26,203 nucleotides of DNA, taken from NCBI GenBank assembly GCA_017645985.1, contig JAGCNK010000220.1, positions 1-26,203 on the forward strand, read 5' to 3'. The notes under the pieces are model-generated. The model was not told where the DNA came from. It saw only the letters and a list, made by a program, of their open reading frames with translations, and searched no databases. The DNA is from Bacteroidales bacterium. GTDB lineage: Bacteria > Bacteroidota > Bacteroidia > Bacteroidales > UBA3824. This document shows, one piece after another, positions 1 to 7,417 of this stretch. The position numbers and the translations under genes are program-made. Position 1 is the stretch's first letter; each line of letters starts with the position of its first letter.

Positions 1-132
1 GATTACCTCGAAGGCTTGAAAGAAAACGTTATCGTTGGACACTTGATTCCTGCAGGTACTGGTATGCGTCGCTACGAGCACATCAAGGTTGAACCTAAAG
101 AGAAAAACGATTCTACAACTTACGTTGGTTAA
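1..132 (+). CDS. rpoC: RNA polymerase beta' subunit, C-terminal tail (partial)
   Basis: Frame 1 is open from the first base to TAA at 130-132 and encodes the last 43 residues of a protein whose start lies outside the window. The stretch DYLEGLKENVIVGHLIPAGT followed by GMRRYEHIKV is the conserved C-terminal segment of bacterial RpoC, the beta' subunit of DNA-directed RNA polymerase. The charged tail ending in STTYVG is of the Bacteroidota kind. A DUF3467 gene follows 14 nt downstream, an arrangement common in this phylum. Only the fragment can be judged, but the identification is secure from this motif. Confidence 0.93.
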   Translation, partial: DYLEGLKENVIVGHLIPAGTGMRRYEHIKVEPKEKNDSTTYVG

Positions 133-146
133 TCTTATCGACAACA

Positions 147-461
147 ATGGAAGAGAACAAAGGTCAATTGAACATCGAATTAAAAGACGATATTGCGCAA
201 GGCACATATTCTAACCTTGCCATTATCGCCCATTCGAGCGCGGAATTTGTGTTTGACTTTATCCGCGTGCTTCCCGGATTGCCCAAAGCGCAGGTCAAGA
301 GCCGTATCATTATGACTCCCGAACATGCTAAACGTTTGATGCTTGCATTGCAAGACAACATTGTTCGCTACGAGCAGCAGTTTGGCAAGATAAAAAACCT
401 CGACGGTGCGGGCGGAGCTACCATTCCTATGAATTTCGGTGGCCCGGGTACTCAGGCTTAG
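147..461 (+). CDS. DUF3467 family protein
   Basis: A 104-residue soluble protein with no signal peptide or membrane segment. The core (AEFVFDFIRVLPG, then KAQVKSRIIMTPEHAKRLMLAL, then NI..YE..FG.I) is typical of DUF3467, a small conserved family of unknown function widespread in Bacteroidota. It lies 14 nt after rpoC and is very probably co-transcribed with it, ending at the terminator just downstream. The tail is glycine-rich. The ATG at 147 is the only reasonable start. The rpoC linkage suggests a housekeeping role, but no biochemical function can be stated. Confidence 0.88.
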   Translation: MEENKGQLNIELKDDIAQGTYSNLAIIAHSSAEFVFDFIRVLPGLPKAQVKSRIIMTPEHAKRLMLALQDNIVRYEQQFGKIKNLDGAGGATIPMNFGGPGTQA

Positions 462-476
462 TTCTCGTTAGCAGAT

Positions 477-518
477 AAAAAAGACGCTTCTTTCCGATAG
501 GAGAGAGGCGTTTTTTTT
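477..518 (+). terminator. Intrinsic terminator of the rpoC-DUF3467 unit
   Basis: An A-rich arm followed by GACGCTTCTTTCC pairs across a short loop (GATA) with GGAGAGAGGCG and a run of eight T. Allowing one bulge and G-U pairs, the stem covers about 11 bp plus A-T pairs at the base. Position right after the DUF3467 stop and the U-tract make this a convincing rho-independent terminator that separates the housekeeping operon from the biosynthetic genes. Confidence 0.85.
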
Positions 519-576
519 GTGCAGTTTTGCATCCTTGTATTTTATGTTTTTATTTTTTATAGTAAAAAAAAAATCA

Positions 577-584
577 TATTTTTG
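577..584 (+). promoter_or_regulatory. Bacteroidetes -7 element (TATTTTTG) for the biosynthetic operon
   Basis: TATTTTTG matches the TAnnTTTG -7 consensus of the Bacteroidetes primary sigma factor. It lies in a very A/T-rich stretch 34 nt before the ATG at 619, which would give a leader of about 30 nt. No clear TTTG -33 box is seen about 20 nt upstream, only T-runs, so strength is uncertain. Its place between a terminator and the first gene supports the call. Confidence 0.6.
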
Positions 585-618
585 CCCCCGACAAGCAGTG
601 TATTAAAACATACGAAAA

Positions 619-1842
619 ATGACTAACCGTGTTGTAATAACAGGAGCTGGTATTTGGTCTTGTTTAGGAACTGATATTCAAACTGTTAAGGAATCACTTT
701 ACAATGGCAAATCTGGTGTAGGATTGTGCCCCGAGCGTCTGGAATACGGATACCGTTCGGGTCTTTCGGGTATTGTGCCAGAGCCTGTTATCACAAAAGA
801 TATGGTAAACCGCCATACAAGGGTGGGTATGCCGGAACAGACACGGTATGCGTATATGGCTGCACGTCAGGCTTTTGAACAAGCCGGAATGGATTCCGAC
901 TATCTTGCTGCCAACGAAACTGGATGTATTTTTGGCAGCGATTCGTCGGCAAAGCCAATCATCGAGACACACAAAATAATGGAGGCGGAACATGACACCG
1001 CTATGCTCGGCTACGGAATGGTTTTTCAGTCGATGAACTCAACCGTAACGATGAATTTGAGCACAATTTTTCACCTCAGGGGCATCAACTTTACTGTAAG
1101 CGCGGCATGCGCTTCGGGAAGTCACTCCATCGGTTTGGGCTATACACTTATAAAACAAGGCGTTCAAGATATAATTCTTTGCGGCGGCGCACAAGAAACC
1201 AACTATTATTCAATGTCGTCGTTTGATGCGTTGGGCGTGTTCTCTGTTCGTTCCGACGATCCGCACAAGGCAAGCCGTCCGTTCGACAAAGACCGCGACG
1301 GACTAGTGCCCTCGGGAGGTGCGGCGGCTGTTGTGCTTGAAAACTACGAACATGCTGTAAAACGTGGAGCCACCATTCTTGCCGAAGTTTCGGGCTACGG
1401 TTTTTCGGGCAACGGTGCCGACATTTCCAAGCCGAGCGACGAGGGATGCGCCGTGGCTATGTCAAGAGCTATGCAAGACGCCGGACTTACCGCCCAGCAA
1501 ATCGACTACATCAACGCTCATGCCACATCAACACCGCAGGGCGACATGTACGAGGCTATGGCTATCGACAGGCTTTTTGGCAAAAGCCACGCCCTTGTAA
1601 GCTCCACCAAGTCGATGTCGGGTCACGAGTGTTGGATGGCAGGGGTGAGCGAAGCCGTTTATTCCATCATCATGATGCAAAACAATTTTGTGGCGCCCAA
1701 CATCAATTGCGACAATCCCGACCAATATTCCGAAAAACTTAATCTGGCTACTAAAACCATTGATACTGAAGTGAATACCGTGTTGAGCAACTCGTTTGGA
1801 TTCGGCGGTACAAACTCAGCGTTAGTATTTAAAAAGATATAG
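619..1842 (+). CDS. Beta-ketoacyl-ACP synthase (FabF-like, aryl polyene type)
   Basis: A 407-residue condensing enzyme of normal KAS II length. The nucleophile Cys164 lies in VSAACASGSHSIG, His301 in NAHATSTPQGD and His336 in KSMSGHECWMAG, giving the full Cys-His-His triad. The C-terminal SNSFGFGGTNSALVF loop is also present. It should catalyse decarboxylative condensation of malonyl-ACP with an ACP-bound chain in the cytoplasm. The neighbours (two ACPs, a second ketosynthase, methyltransferase, AMP ligase) point to aryl-polyene/flexirubin-like polyketide synthesis, not bulk fatty acid synthesis. It is the first gene after a terminator and a -7 element. The next gene starts 2 nt after its stop, so the genes are co-transcribed. 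It could be an ordinary FabF paralogue, but the context argues against that. Confidence 0.88.
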   Translation: MTNRVVITGAGIWSCLGTDIQTVKESLYNGKSGVGLCPERLEYGYRSGLSGIVPEPVITKDMVNRHTRVGMPEQTRYAYMAARQAFEQAGMDSDYLAANETGCIFGSDSSAKPIIETHKIMEAEHDTAMLGYGMVFQSMNSTVTMNLSTIFHLRGINFTVSAACASGSHSIGLGYTLIKQGVQDIILCGGAQETNYYSMSSFDALGVFSVRSDDPHKASRPFDKDRDGLVPSGGAAAVVLENYEHAVKRGATILAEVSGYGFSGNGADISKPSDEGCAVAMSRAMQDAGLTAQQIDYINAHATSTPQGDMYEAMAIDRLFGKSHALVSSTKSMSGHECWMAGVSEAVYSIIMMQNNFVAPNINCDNPDQYSEKLNLATKTIDTEVNTVLSNSFGFGGTNSALVFKKI

Positions 1843-1844
1843 AA

Positions 1845-2945
1845 ATGTATTTGTCACCATCGTTAAAAAAATATACAGAAGAGCAGCTTTCGGCTCGCGA
1901 CGCACAGCGTCTTGCCGAGTTTATAGCCTGGGGACCTGCAATTTTTCAGGCTTCGAGGCTGATGCTCAAGTTTGGCATTCTCGACCTGATTCGCGATTCT
2001 GCCAACGGACTTACCCGCGAGGAGATTTGCAAGGCCACCAACCTCAGCGACTATGCTGTCAAATGCCTTCTCGAAGCCTCGCTCTGCATAGGCACAGTGC
2101 TCGTTGACCCCGAAACCGACCGTTTCACCATCTCCAAAACAGGCTGGTTCCTAATCAACGACAAGGCCACAAGGGTGAATATCGACTTCAACCACGATGT
2201 CAATTACAAAGGATGGTTCAATCTCGAAGAGTCGTTTCTCAGCGGCAAGCCCGAAGGTCTCAAGACCTTCGGCTCGTGGCCTACGATATATCAGGGACTC
2301 TCGCAACTGCCGGAGAATGTGCAGAAAAGCTGGTTCGGATTCGACCATTTTTACAGCGACTCGTCTTTTCCCGAGGCGTTGGAAATCGTGTTTAGAAAGC
2401 ACAGCGTAAAATCGCTCTACGACATAGGCGGCAACACCGGCAAATGGGCTTTGCAGTGCGTGGAGTACGACAACGATGTAAAAGTTACAGTCTTAGACCT
2501 GCCGCAGCAGATCGAGATGCTAAATAACAACCTTAAAGACCGCGACAACACCGACCGCATCAACGGTTACGGAATCGACATTCTAAGTCCCGACTCGGTA
2601 GTGCCACGCCGTGATGGCGGGCTTGATGCCGTATGGATGAGCCAGTTTTTAGACTGTTTCTCAATGGAGCAGATTGTCGACATTCTGGTAAAGGTCAAAA
2701 ACGCTATGACAGAGCAGACAAGGGTGTTTATTATGGAGACACTCTGGGACAGACAGAAGTTTGAGCCGGCGTCGCTCTGCCTTACAATGACGAGCCTCTA
2801 TTTCTCTGCACTGGCCAACGGCAATTCAAAAATGTACAATACAGCCGATATGACCGAGTGCATCAATAAAGCCGGACTCGAAGTTGAGCAGATTTTCGAC
2901 CATCTCGGTCAGGGTCATTCTATTATGGTATGTAAATTAAAATAA
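1845..2945 (+). CDS. SAM-dependent O-methyltransferase (PF00891-like)
   Basis: 366 residues. The N-terminal part (about 1-110) has the winged-helix/dimerisation look of small-molecule O-methyltransferases (LMLKFGILDLI, then GLTREEICKATNLSDYAVKCLLEA). The Rossmann part carries SAM motif I DIGGNTGKW beginning at Asp193, followed by VTVLDLPQQIEM, which is the acidic loop expected to bind the SAM ribose. No signal peptide or membrane segment is seen. Methyltransferases are frequent members of aryl-polyene clusters, where they modify the aromatic head, so methylation of an aryl hydroxyl is a reasonable inference; C-methylation cannot be excluded. It starts 2 nt after the ketosynthase stop and is followed 6 nt later by the first ACP gene. 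Confidence 0.82.
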   Translation: MYLSPSLKKYTEEQLSARDAQRLAEFIAWGPAIFQASRLMLKFGILDLIRDSANGLTREEICKATNLSDYAVKCLLEASLCIGTVLVDPETDRFTISKTGWFLINDKATRVNIDFNHDVNYKGWFNLEESFLSGKPEGLKTFGSWPTIYQGLSQLPENVQKSWFGFDHFYSDSSFPEALEIVFRKHSVKSLYDIGGNTGKWALQCVEYDNDVKVTVLDLPQQIEMLNNNLKDRDNTDRINGYGIDILSPDSVVPRRDGGLDAVWMSQFLDCFSMEQIVDILVKVKNAMTEQTRVFIMETLWDRQKFEPASLCLTMTSLYFSALANGNSKMYNTADMTECINKAGLEVEQIFDHLGQGHSIMVCKLK

Positions 2946-2951
2946 CGAATA

Positions 2952-3197
2952 ATGACACGAACAGAAATAGAAGAAATAATCAAGAAATTTCTCATCGAGG
3001 ATCTTGAAATTGAGGAAGACAAGGTTTCGCTCGACGCCAAATTGAAAGACGATATGGGTATCGACAGTCTCGACTTCGTTGATATTGTGGTGATTGTAGA
3101 CAAACAGTTTGGCTTCAAAATCAAACCCGAAGAGATGTCAGCCATTGTTACTTTAAACGATTTTTGTAATTTTATCGAACAGAAAACAACCAAATAA
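2952..3197 (+). CDS. Acyl carrier protein 1
   Basis: An 81-residue acidic helical protein of normal ACP length. The phosphopantetheine site is Ser39 in MGIDSLDFVDIV, the conserved DSL motif. It is expected to carry the growing or starter acyl chain as a thioester on the prosthetic arm and to deliver it to the flanking ketosynthases. It lies 6 nt after the methyltransferase gene and 1 nt before a second ACP gene. A tandem ACP pair is a hallmark of aryl-polyene-type clusters. It is not the housekeeping fatty-acid ACP by context. Confidence 0.9.
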   Translation: MTRTEIEEIIKKFLIEDLEIEEDKVSLDAKLKDDMGIDSLDFVDIVVIVDKQFGFKIKPEEMSAIVTLNDFCNFIEQKTTK

Positions 3198-3198
3198 G

Positions 3199-3456
3199 AT
3201 GGATAACCTAATTTCAGAATTAAAAAGCAGAATTATCACAGCCCTCAACCTGGAGGACGTGAAGGCAGAGGACATCGACGCAAATGCTCCTCTTTTTGGC
3301 GACGGTTTAGGATTGGATTCTATCGACGCTCTCGAACTCATTGTGATGATGGAGAAGTTTTACGGAATAAAACTTGCCGACGCATCGCAAGGCAAAGCCA
3401 TTTTCCGCAGCATTGCCACAATGGCGGAATATATCACCAAAAACCGTACTAAATAA
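3199..3456 (+). CDS. Acyl carrier protein 2
   Basis: An 85-residue ACP with the attachment Ser41 in GLGLDSIDALELIVMMEK, here DSI in place of DSL. It is clearly divergent from the preceding ACP in sequence, so the two probably have different jobs, for example one for starter and one for extender units or for different condensing enzymes. That division of labour is inferred, not shown. The gene begins 1 nt after the stop of ACP 1 and ends 13 nt before the next ketosynthase gene. Confidence 0.9.
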   Translation: MDNLISELKSRIITALNLEDVKAEDIDANAPLFGDGLGLDSIDALELIVMMEKFYGIKLADASQGKAIFRSIATMAEYITKNRTK

Positions 3457-3469
3457 TTGACAGCCAATT

Positions 3470-5089
3470 ATGTGCGATAGCGTTGTAATCACGGGTTGTG
3501 GAATTATCGCTGCCGACAAGATCGGCAGCGCCAGTCACCTTGACTTCCCTGGATTTTCGTTTCCTGTGGGCGAGGTGAATTATTCCGACAAGGAGTTGAA
3601 ATATCTGCTCCACATCCCTGATTCACAATTGATAAGCCGCACGTCGCTGCTCGGTGTCTATGCCGCCAGGCGTGCCGCCGAGGATGCTGGTATAGTGTCG
3701 GAAACCGCCGACAGGTGCGTGCTGGTTTCGGGTACTACGGTGGGCGGAATGGATCTTACCGAACGCCATTGGCAAGATATCGACAATCATTCAGATGTGA
3801 TGCTTCAGCACGACTGCGGAGCTTGCTCTGACGCTATTGCAGATTATTTCGGATTTTTCAAGCAAGTTTCTACCATATCCACGGCTTGTTCGTCGGGAGC
3901 AAACGCCATCCTTCTCGGTGCGGAGCTGCTGCAGTCGGGCAAGGCCGACATAGTGTTTGCGGGTGGGGCAGAGGCACTTACCAAGTTTCATCTGTCGGGA
4001 TTCGCCTCGCTGATGATATTAGACAAGGATGTCTGCCGACCATTTCAGCCCGACCGTGCGGGACTTAATCTCGGCGAAGGTGCGGCGTATCTGGTAATGG
4101 AGACGGCGCATCACGCACAAAAACGTGGAGCAAAGATTCTCTGCTATTACCGTGGCGGCGGCAACGCTTGCGACGCATTTCATCAGACAGCCTCGTCGCC
4201 AACTGGCGAAGGTGCGTATCTTGCAATGAGCCAGGCTCTTGATAACGCAGGTCTGCAACCCGAGGATATTCAGTATGTCAACGCCCACGGCACAGGCACG
4301 GTCAACAACGACGATAGCGAAACCGCCGCCCTCAACCGTGTTTTCGGCAACAGTTTGCCTGTGGTTGAGAGCACCAAATCTATTACAGGACACACCACAA
4401 GTGCTGCTGGAGCTATCGAGGCGGTGCTTTGCATCCAAAAAATGCAGCAGAACAGTTCTTGGGTAAATGTTATGAACAACTCGTTTGGATTCGGCGGCAA
4501 CGATACTTCGTTGATTTTCTCGTCAAATCCTTATTGTTCAGATAAATATAAATACGACGACGGCATCGAGATTGAGACACTCGCCAAATCAGAAATCACC
4601 TCCGAGGATGATTTGGACGACATCAAGCAGTTTCTCAAACCGTCGGAATACCGCCGAATGGGCACAATTCTCCGCAGTTCGCTGCTCACATCGCTCCGTG
4701 CGTTGAAACAGAGCGGCATAGATATGCCCGATGTCATCATCACAGCCACCTCGCTCGGCTGTTGGAACAATTCCGAAAAGATTTTGGACAATCTTCCCGA
4801 GCCTATGCCCACGCTCTTTATGCAGAGCACTCACAACACCATAGGTTCCAATATAGCCATCTATCTCAAATGCCACGGCTACAACATCACCTATACGCAG
4901 GGCAGGGATTCATTGCAGCGTGCGTTAGACGATGCCGGGCTGCTGATAAAGAGCGGACGTTGCAAAACGGTGCTTGTGGGACTTCACGAGGAGACCACCG
5001 AACGATACCGCAACCTAATGAAAGCCAACGGCATAGACCAGTTGCCGTCGCTATACTCCATGTCGATGGTGTTAACTGCCAAAAAATAG
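3470..5089 (+). CDS. Ketosynthase fused to a chain-length-factor-like C-terminal half
   Basis: 539 residues, about 130 longer than a usual ketosynthase. Residues 1-350 form a KAS with Cys140 in STACSSGANAILLG, His273 in NAHGTGTVNNDD and His308 in KSITGHTTSAAG, ending with SFGFGGNDTSLIF. Its N-terminal portion is about 20 residues shorter than in FabF. Residues about 356-539 form a separate unit (SEYRRMGTILRSSLLTSLRAL, PTLFMQSTHNTIGSNIA, CHGYNITYTQGRDSLQRAL) resembling the Ketoacyl-synt_2 (PF13723) domain of chain-length-factor-like proteins in flexirubin/aryl-polyene clusters, where it is usually a separate gene. That half has no catalytic Cys. One chain may thus provide both condensation and chain-length control. 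The reading frame is uninterrupted, so the fusion is not a sequencing gap. Confidence 0.82.
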   Translation: MCDSVVITGCGIIAADKIGSASHLDFPGFSFPVGEVNYSDKELKYLLHIPDSQLISRTSLLGVYAARRAAEDAGIVSETADRCVLVSGTTVGGMDLTERHWQDIDNHSDVMLQHDCGACSDAIADYFGFFKQVSTISTACSSGANAILLGAELLQSGKADIVFAGGAEALTKFHLSGFASLMILDKDVCRPFQPDRAGLNLGEGAAYLVMETAHHAQKRGAKILCYYRGGGNACDAFHQTASSPTGEGAYLAMSQALDNAGLQPEDIQYVNAHGTGTVNNDDSETAALNRVFGNSLPVVESTKSITGHTTSAAGAIEAVLCIQKMQQNSSWVNVMNNSFGFGGNDTSLIFSSNPYCSDKYKYDDGIEIETLAKSEITSEDDLDDIKQFLKPSEYRRMGTILRSSLLTSLRALKQSGIDMPDVIITATSLGCWNNSEKILDNLPEPMPTLFMQSTHNTIGSNIAIYLKCHGYNITYTQGRDSLQRALDDAGLLIKSGRCKTVLVGLHEETTERYRNLMKANGIDQLPSLYSMSMVLTAKK

Positions 5090-5098
5090 CTTGCTGAT

Positions 5099-5869
5099 AT
5101 GGACGGACAGAAGAAACAATTGAGCGACAGAGGAATATGCGTTGTGATTCCTGTATTCAACAACGAGAAGAGCATCCGCGACGTTGTGCTTCATAGTCTC
5201 GACCAATGCTCCGATGTGATAGTTGTAAACGACGGCAGCACAGATTCTACCGGCGACATTCTCCATTCAATCAGCGGCATCACCATAGTGGAATATCCCG
5301 AAAACCACGGCAAGGGTTACGCTCTGAAACGTGGTTTTAAGCAGGCTTTGCAGATGGGATTCACCTATGCCATCACCCTCGACGGCGACGGTCAGCATTA
5401 TCCCGACGAAATATCTAAGTTTCTGAATGCCAACATAGAGCATCCCGGTTCTATAATAGTAGGCGAACGAGATTTAAGCGGCGTTAAACGCACCAAGGGC
5501 AGCAGTTTTGCCAACAAGTTTTCTGATTTCTGGTTCTTTTTGCAGACAGGTCAGCGGCTTGGCGACACTCAGTCGGGCTACCGTTTGTATCCGCTCAAAA
5601 AACTCTACGGACTTAGCTTGATTTCAGCACGTTACGAAGCCGAACTTGAACTGCTTGTGTTTCCTTCGTGGCACGGTGTCAAGATTTTCACAGTGCCCAT
5701 CAACGTATATTATCCGCCTAAGGAAGAGCGGGTTAGCCATTTCCGCCCCGTGAAGGATTTTATGCGAATCTTTGTTCTCAACACCATTCTCTGCATACTC
5801 ACGATTGTATATTCCATTCCTGTGAGGTTGGGAAGGTTTATCTATAATCTATTTCGACCAAATTCTTGA
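5099..5869 (+). CDS. GT2 family glycosyltransferase (dolichol-phosphate-mannose-synthase-like)
   Basis: 256 residues. The GT-A fold signature is clear: CVVIPVFNNEKSIRDVV at the N-terminus, Asp45 in VVNDGSTDSTG, the nucleotide-contact stretch PENHGKGYALKRGF, and the metal-binding DGDGQHYPDE beginning at Asp95. QSGYRLYPL matches the DPM1-like subfamily. The last 30 residues are hydrophobic or amphipathic (IFVLNTILCILTIVYSIPV) and may anchor the enzyme to the inner membrane. GT2 proteins of this type occur in aryl-polyene clusters, often fused to an acyltransferase; here the acyltransferase half is absent. It probably transfers a sugar from a nucleotide donor to the product or to a lipid carrier. 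The donor and acceptor cannot be read from the sequence. It starts 9 nt after the ketosynthase fusion gene. Confidence 0.85.
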   Translation: MDGQKKQLSDRGICVVIPVFNNEKSIRDVVLHSLDQCSDVIVVNDGSTDSTGDILHSISGITIVEYPENHGKGYALKRGFKQALQMGFTYAITLDGDGQHYPDEISKFLNANIEHPGSIIVGERDLSGVKRTKGSSFANKFSDFWFFLQTGQRLGDTQSGYRLYPLKKLYGLSLISARYEAELELLVFPSWHGVKIFTVPINVYYPPKEERVSHFRPVKDFMRIFVLNTILCILTIVYSIPVRLGRFIYNLFRPNS

Positions 5870-5877
5870 TTTTTTTC

Positions 5878-5885
5878 TATATTTG
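5878..5885 (+). promoter_or_regulatory. Possible internal -7 element (TATATTTG) before ACP 3
   Basis: TATATTTG fits the TAnnTTTG consensus exactly and lies 4 nt before the ATG at 5890. Transcription would start about at the start codon, so any message made here would be leaderless or nearly so. No convincing TTTG box is found 19-21 nt upstream. The match may be chance in an A/T-rich spacer. Confidence 0.35.
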
Positions 5886-5889
5886 CGCT

Positions 5890-6114
5890 ATGAAAGAAAA
5901 AATATTATCCCTTCTTGAAGACGCCCTGCCCACTGTGGACTGGTCTTCCGACTTTTTGTTCAGCGCGATGGATTCGCTTGCTGTAACTACCGTGCTGGCT
6001 GTGCTTTCCGACGAGTTTAAAATCAATTTGGATTCGGAAGACGCTACGCCTAAGAACTTTATGACTATCGACAGCATTGTGGCGCTTGTAGAAACCAAAT
6101 TAAACGAAAAATGA
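5890..6114 (+). CDS. Acyl carrier protein 3 (ligase-linked)
   Basis: 74 residues from the ATG at 5890. An in-frame upstream TTG at 5866 would add eight hydrophobic residues and overlap the glycosyltransferase stop, so it is not favoured. The phosphopantetheine Ser29 lies in SAMDSLAVTTVLAVL, followed by the acidic ACP helix DEFKINLD. It is shorter and more divergent than the other two carrier proteins. Its TGA overlaps the ATG of the AMP ligase gene (ATGA), a sign of translational coupling. The likely role is to accept the activated acid from that ligase as a dedicated starter carrier, as ACP/ligase pairs do in related pathways; this pairing is inferred from context. Confidence 0.85.
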   Translation: MKEKILSLLEDALPTVDWSSDFLFSAMDSLAVTTVLAVLSDEFKINLDSEDATPKNFMTIDSIVALVETKLNEK

Positions 6115-7415
6115 TTTTCGAAGATTTTCTCAGAGGCAACGCCGAACGCTATCCCGACAAAACCGCCGTGGTATGTGGCAACAAGTCGCTTACCTATAGT
6201 CAGTTGTGGCAAGGAGTCTTAGACAAGTCAGCCACTCTGCCCAAGGGTAGGGCAGTGGTGTTTCGTGTGTCGCAAGATTTTGAGTTCATGTTTACATATT
6301 TTGCCCTGCATGTCAACGGCTCGGTGGCAGTTCCTTTGGAAAAAGACGTTCCCGAAGAGGGTTTCAACGAGGTTGCCAGTTTGGTCAGCGATTTGAAAAC
6401 ACCCGAGGGTACAGCCGACATACTCTTTACCACCGGCACCACCGGCAAGAAGAAAGGTGTGATGATAAGTCACCGCGCCATTATTGCCGACGGCGAAAAT
6501 CTTATTGAAGGTCAGGGCTTTACTCACGACACTGCATTTGTAATCACTGGTCCGTTCAACCATATAGCCAGTCTTTCTAAGATATATCCCATAGTTATCA
6601 AAGGTGCTACCTTGATAATAACCGAGGGAATGAAAAATGTCAACGACTTTTTTGCCGCGTTGGATATGCCGTTTGCCCGGTTTGCCACATTCCTTGTGCC
6701 GAGTGCGATACGTATCTTGCTGCAGTTCAGCGGCGAAAAACTCAGACGCTACGCCTCCAAGATTGATTTTATCGAAACAGGCGCCGCTCCGATTTCTCAT
6801 TCCGACATGCAGAAACTCTGCGAAACATTGCCGCAGGCACGTCTGTACAACACCTACGCATCCACCGAAACAGGCATTATCTCCACATACAATTTCAACG
6901 ACCTCCGCTGTCTCGAAGGCTGTCTGGGACGGCCGATGAGTCATTCGAAAATCATTATCACGCCCGACGGACTCATCTCGTGCCAGGGCGACACCATTAT
7001 GAGCGGATACGCCGGCGACGACGAACTTACTGCAAAAGTATTGAAAAACAATACGATATACACCTCAGATTTCGGACTTATCGACGAGGATGGAATGTTG
7101 CGGTTGAAGGGACGTGTCGACGACGTTATCAATACCGGCGGATTCAAAGTGGCGCCTACCGAGGTGGAGAGCGTGGCACTATCGATGCCGCAGATAACCG
7201 ACTGCATCTGTGTGGCGGCACCGCATCCGATACTGTCCACCGCATTGAAACTTATTTATGTGGCATCCACCAATGTAACCAAAAAAGAGATTGCGCTATA
7301 TATCAAATCAAAACTCGAAAGTTTCAAAGTGCCAGTGTTTTACGAACAAGCCGACAAGATACAGCGCACCTACAACGGCAAGATAGACCGAAAGTTTTAT
7401 CGTCAAAACCAATAG
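6111..7415 (+). CDS. AMP-forming acyl/aryl ligase (ANL superfamily), compact
   Basis: 434 residues against about 500 or more for most family members; the N-terminal subdomain is shortened. Core motifs are intact: A3 P-loop TTGTTGKKKG at Thr107, YNTYASTETG (A5), TSDFG with LKGRVDDVINTGGFKV (A7/A8), and a C-terminal YNGKIDRK in which Lys424 is the expected adenylation lysine. It should form an acyl-adenylate from a free acid and ATP and pass the acyl group to a carrier protein or CoA. The overlap of its start with the ACP 3 stop suggests that ACP 3 is the acceptor. In aryl-polyene clusters such ligases activate the aromatic starter. The substrate is not readable from the sequence. Confidence 0.85.
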   Translation: MIFEDFLRGNAERYPDKTAVVCGNKSLTYSQLWQGVLDKSATLPKGRAVVFRVSQDFEFMFTYFALHVNGSVAVPLEKDVPEEGFNEVASLVSDLKTPEGTADILFTTGTTGKKKGVMISHRAIIADGENLIEGQGFTHDTAFVITGPFNHIASLSKIYPIVIKGATLIITEGMKNVNDFFAALDMPFARFATFLVPSAIRILLQFSGEKLRRYASKIDFIETGAAPISHSDMQKLCETLPQARLYNTYASTETGIISTYNFNDLRCLEGCLGRPMSHSKIIITPDGLISCQGDTIMSGYAGDDELTAKVLKNNTIYTSDFGLIDEDGMLRLKGRVDDVINTGGFKVAPTEVESVALSMPQITDCICVAAPHPILSTALKLIYVASTNVTKKEIALYIKSKLESFKVPVFYEQADKIQRTYNGKIDRKFYRQNQ

Positions 7416-7417
7416 CA

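Noticed and set aside
6228..6944. Minus-strand frame of 238 codons
   Set aside because: It is antisense to the AMP ligase gene, which has all its family motifs; the translated sequence has no recognisable domain.
6980..7417. Upstream extension of the PG_1098-like gene
   Set aside because: The frame is open but overlaps the ligase gene and encodes Arg-rich sequence unlike the family; the ATG at 7418 is the sensible start.
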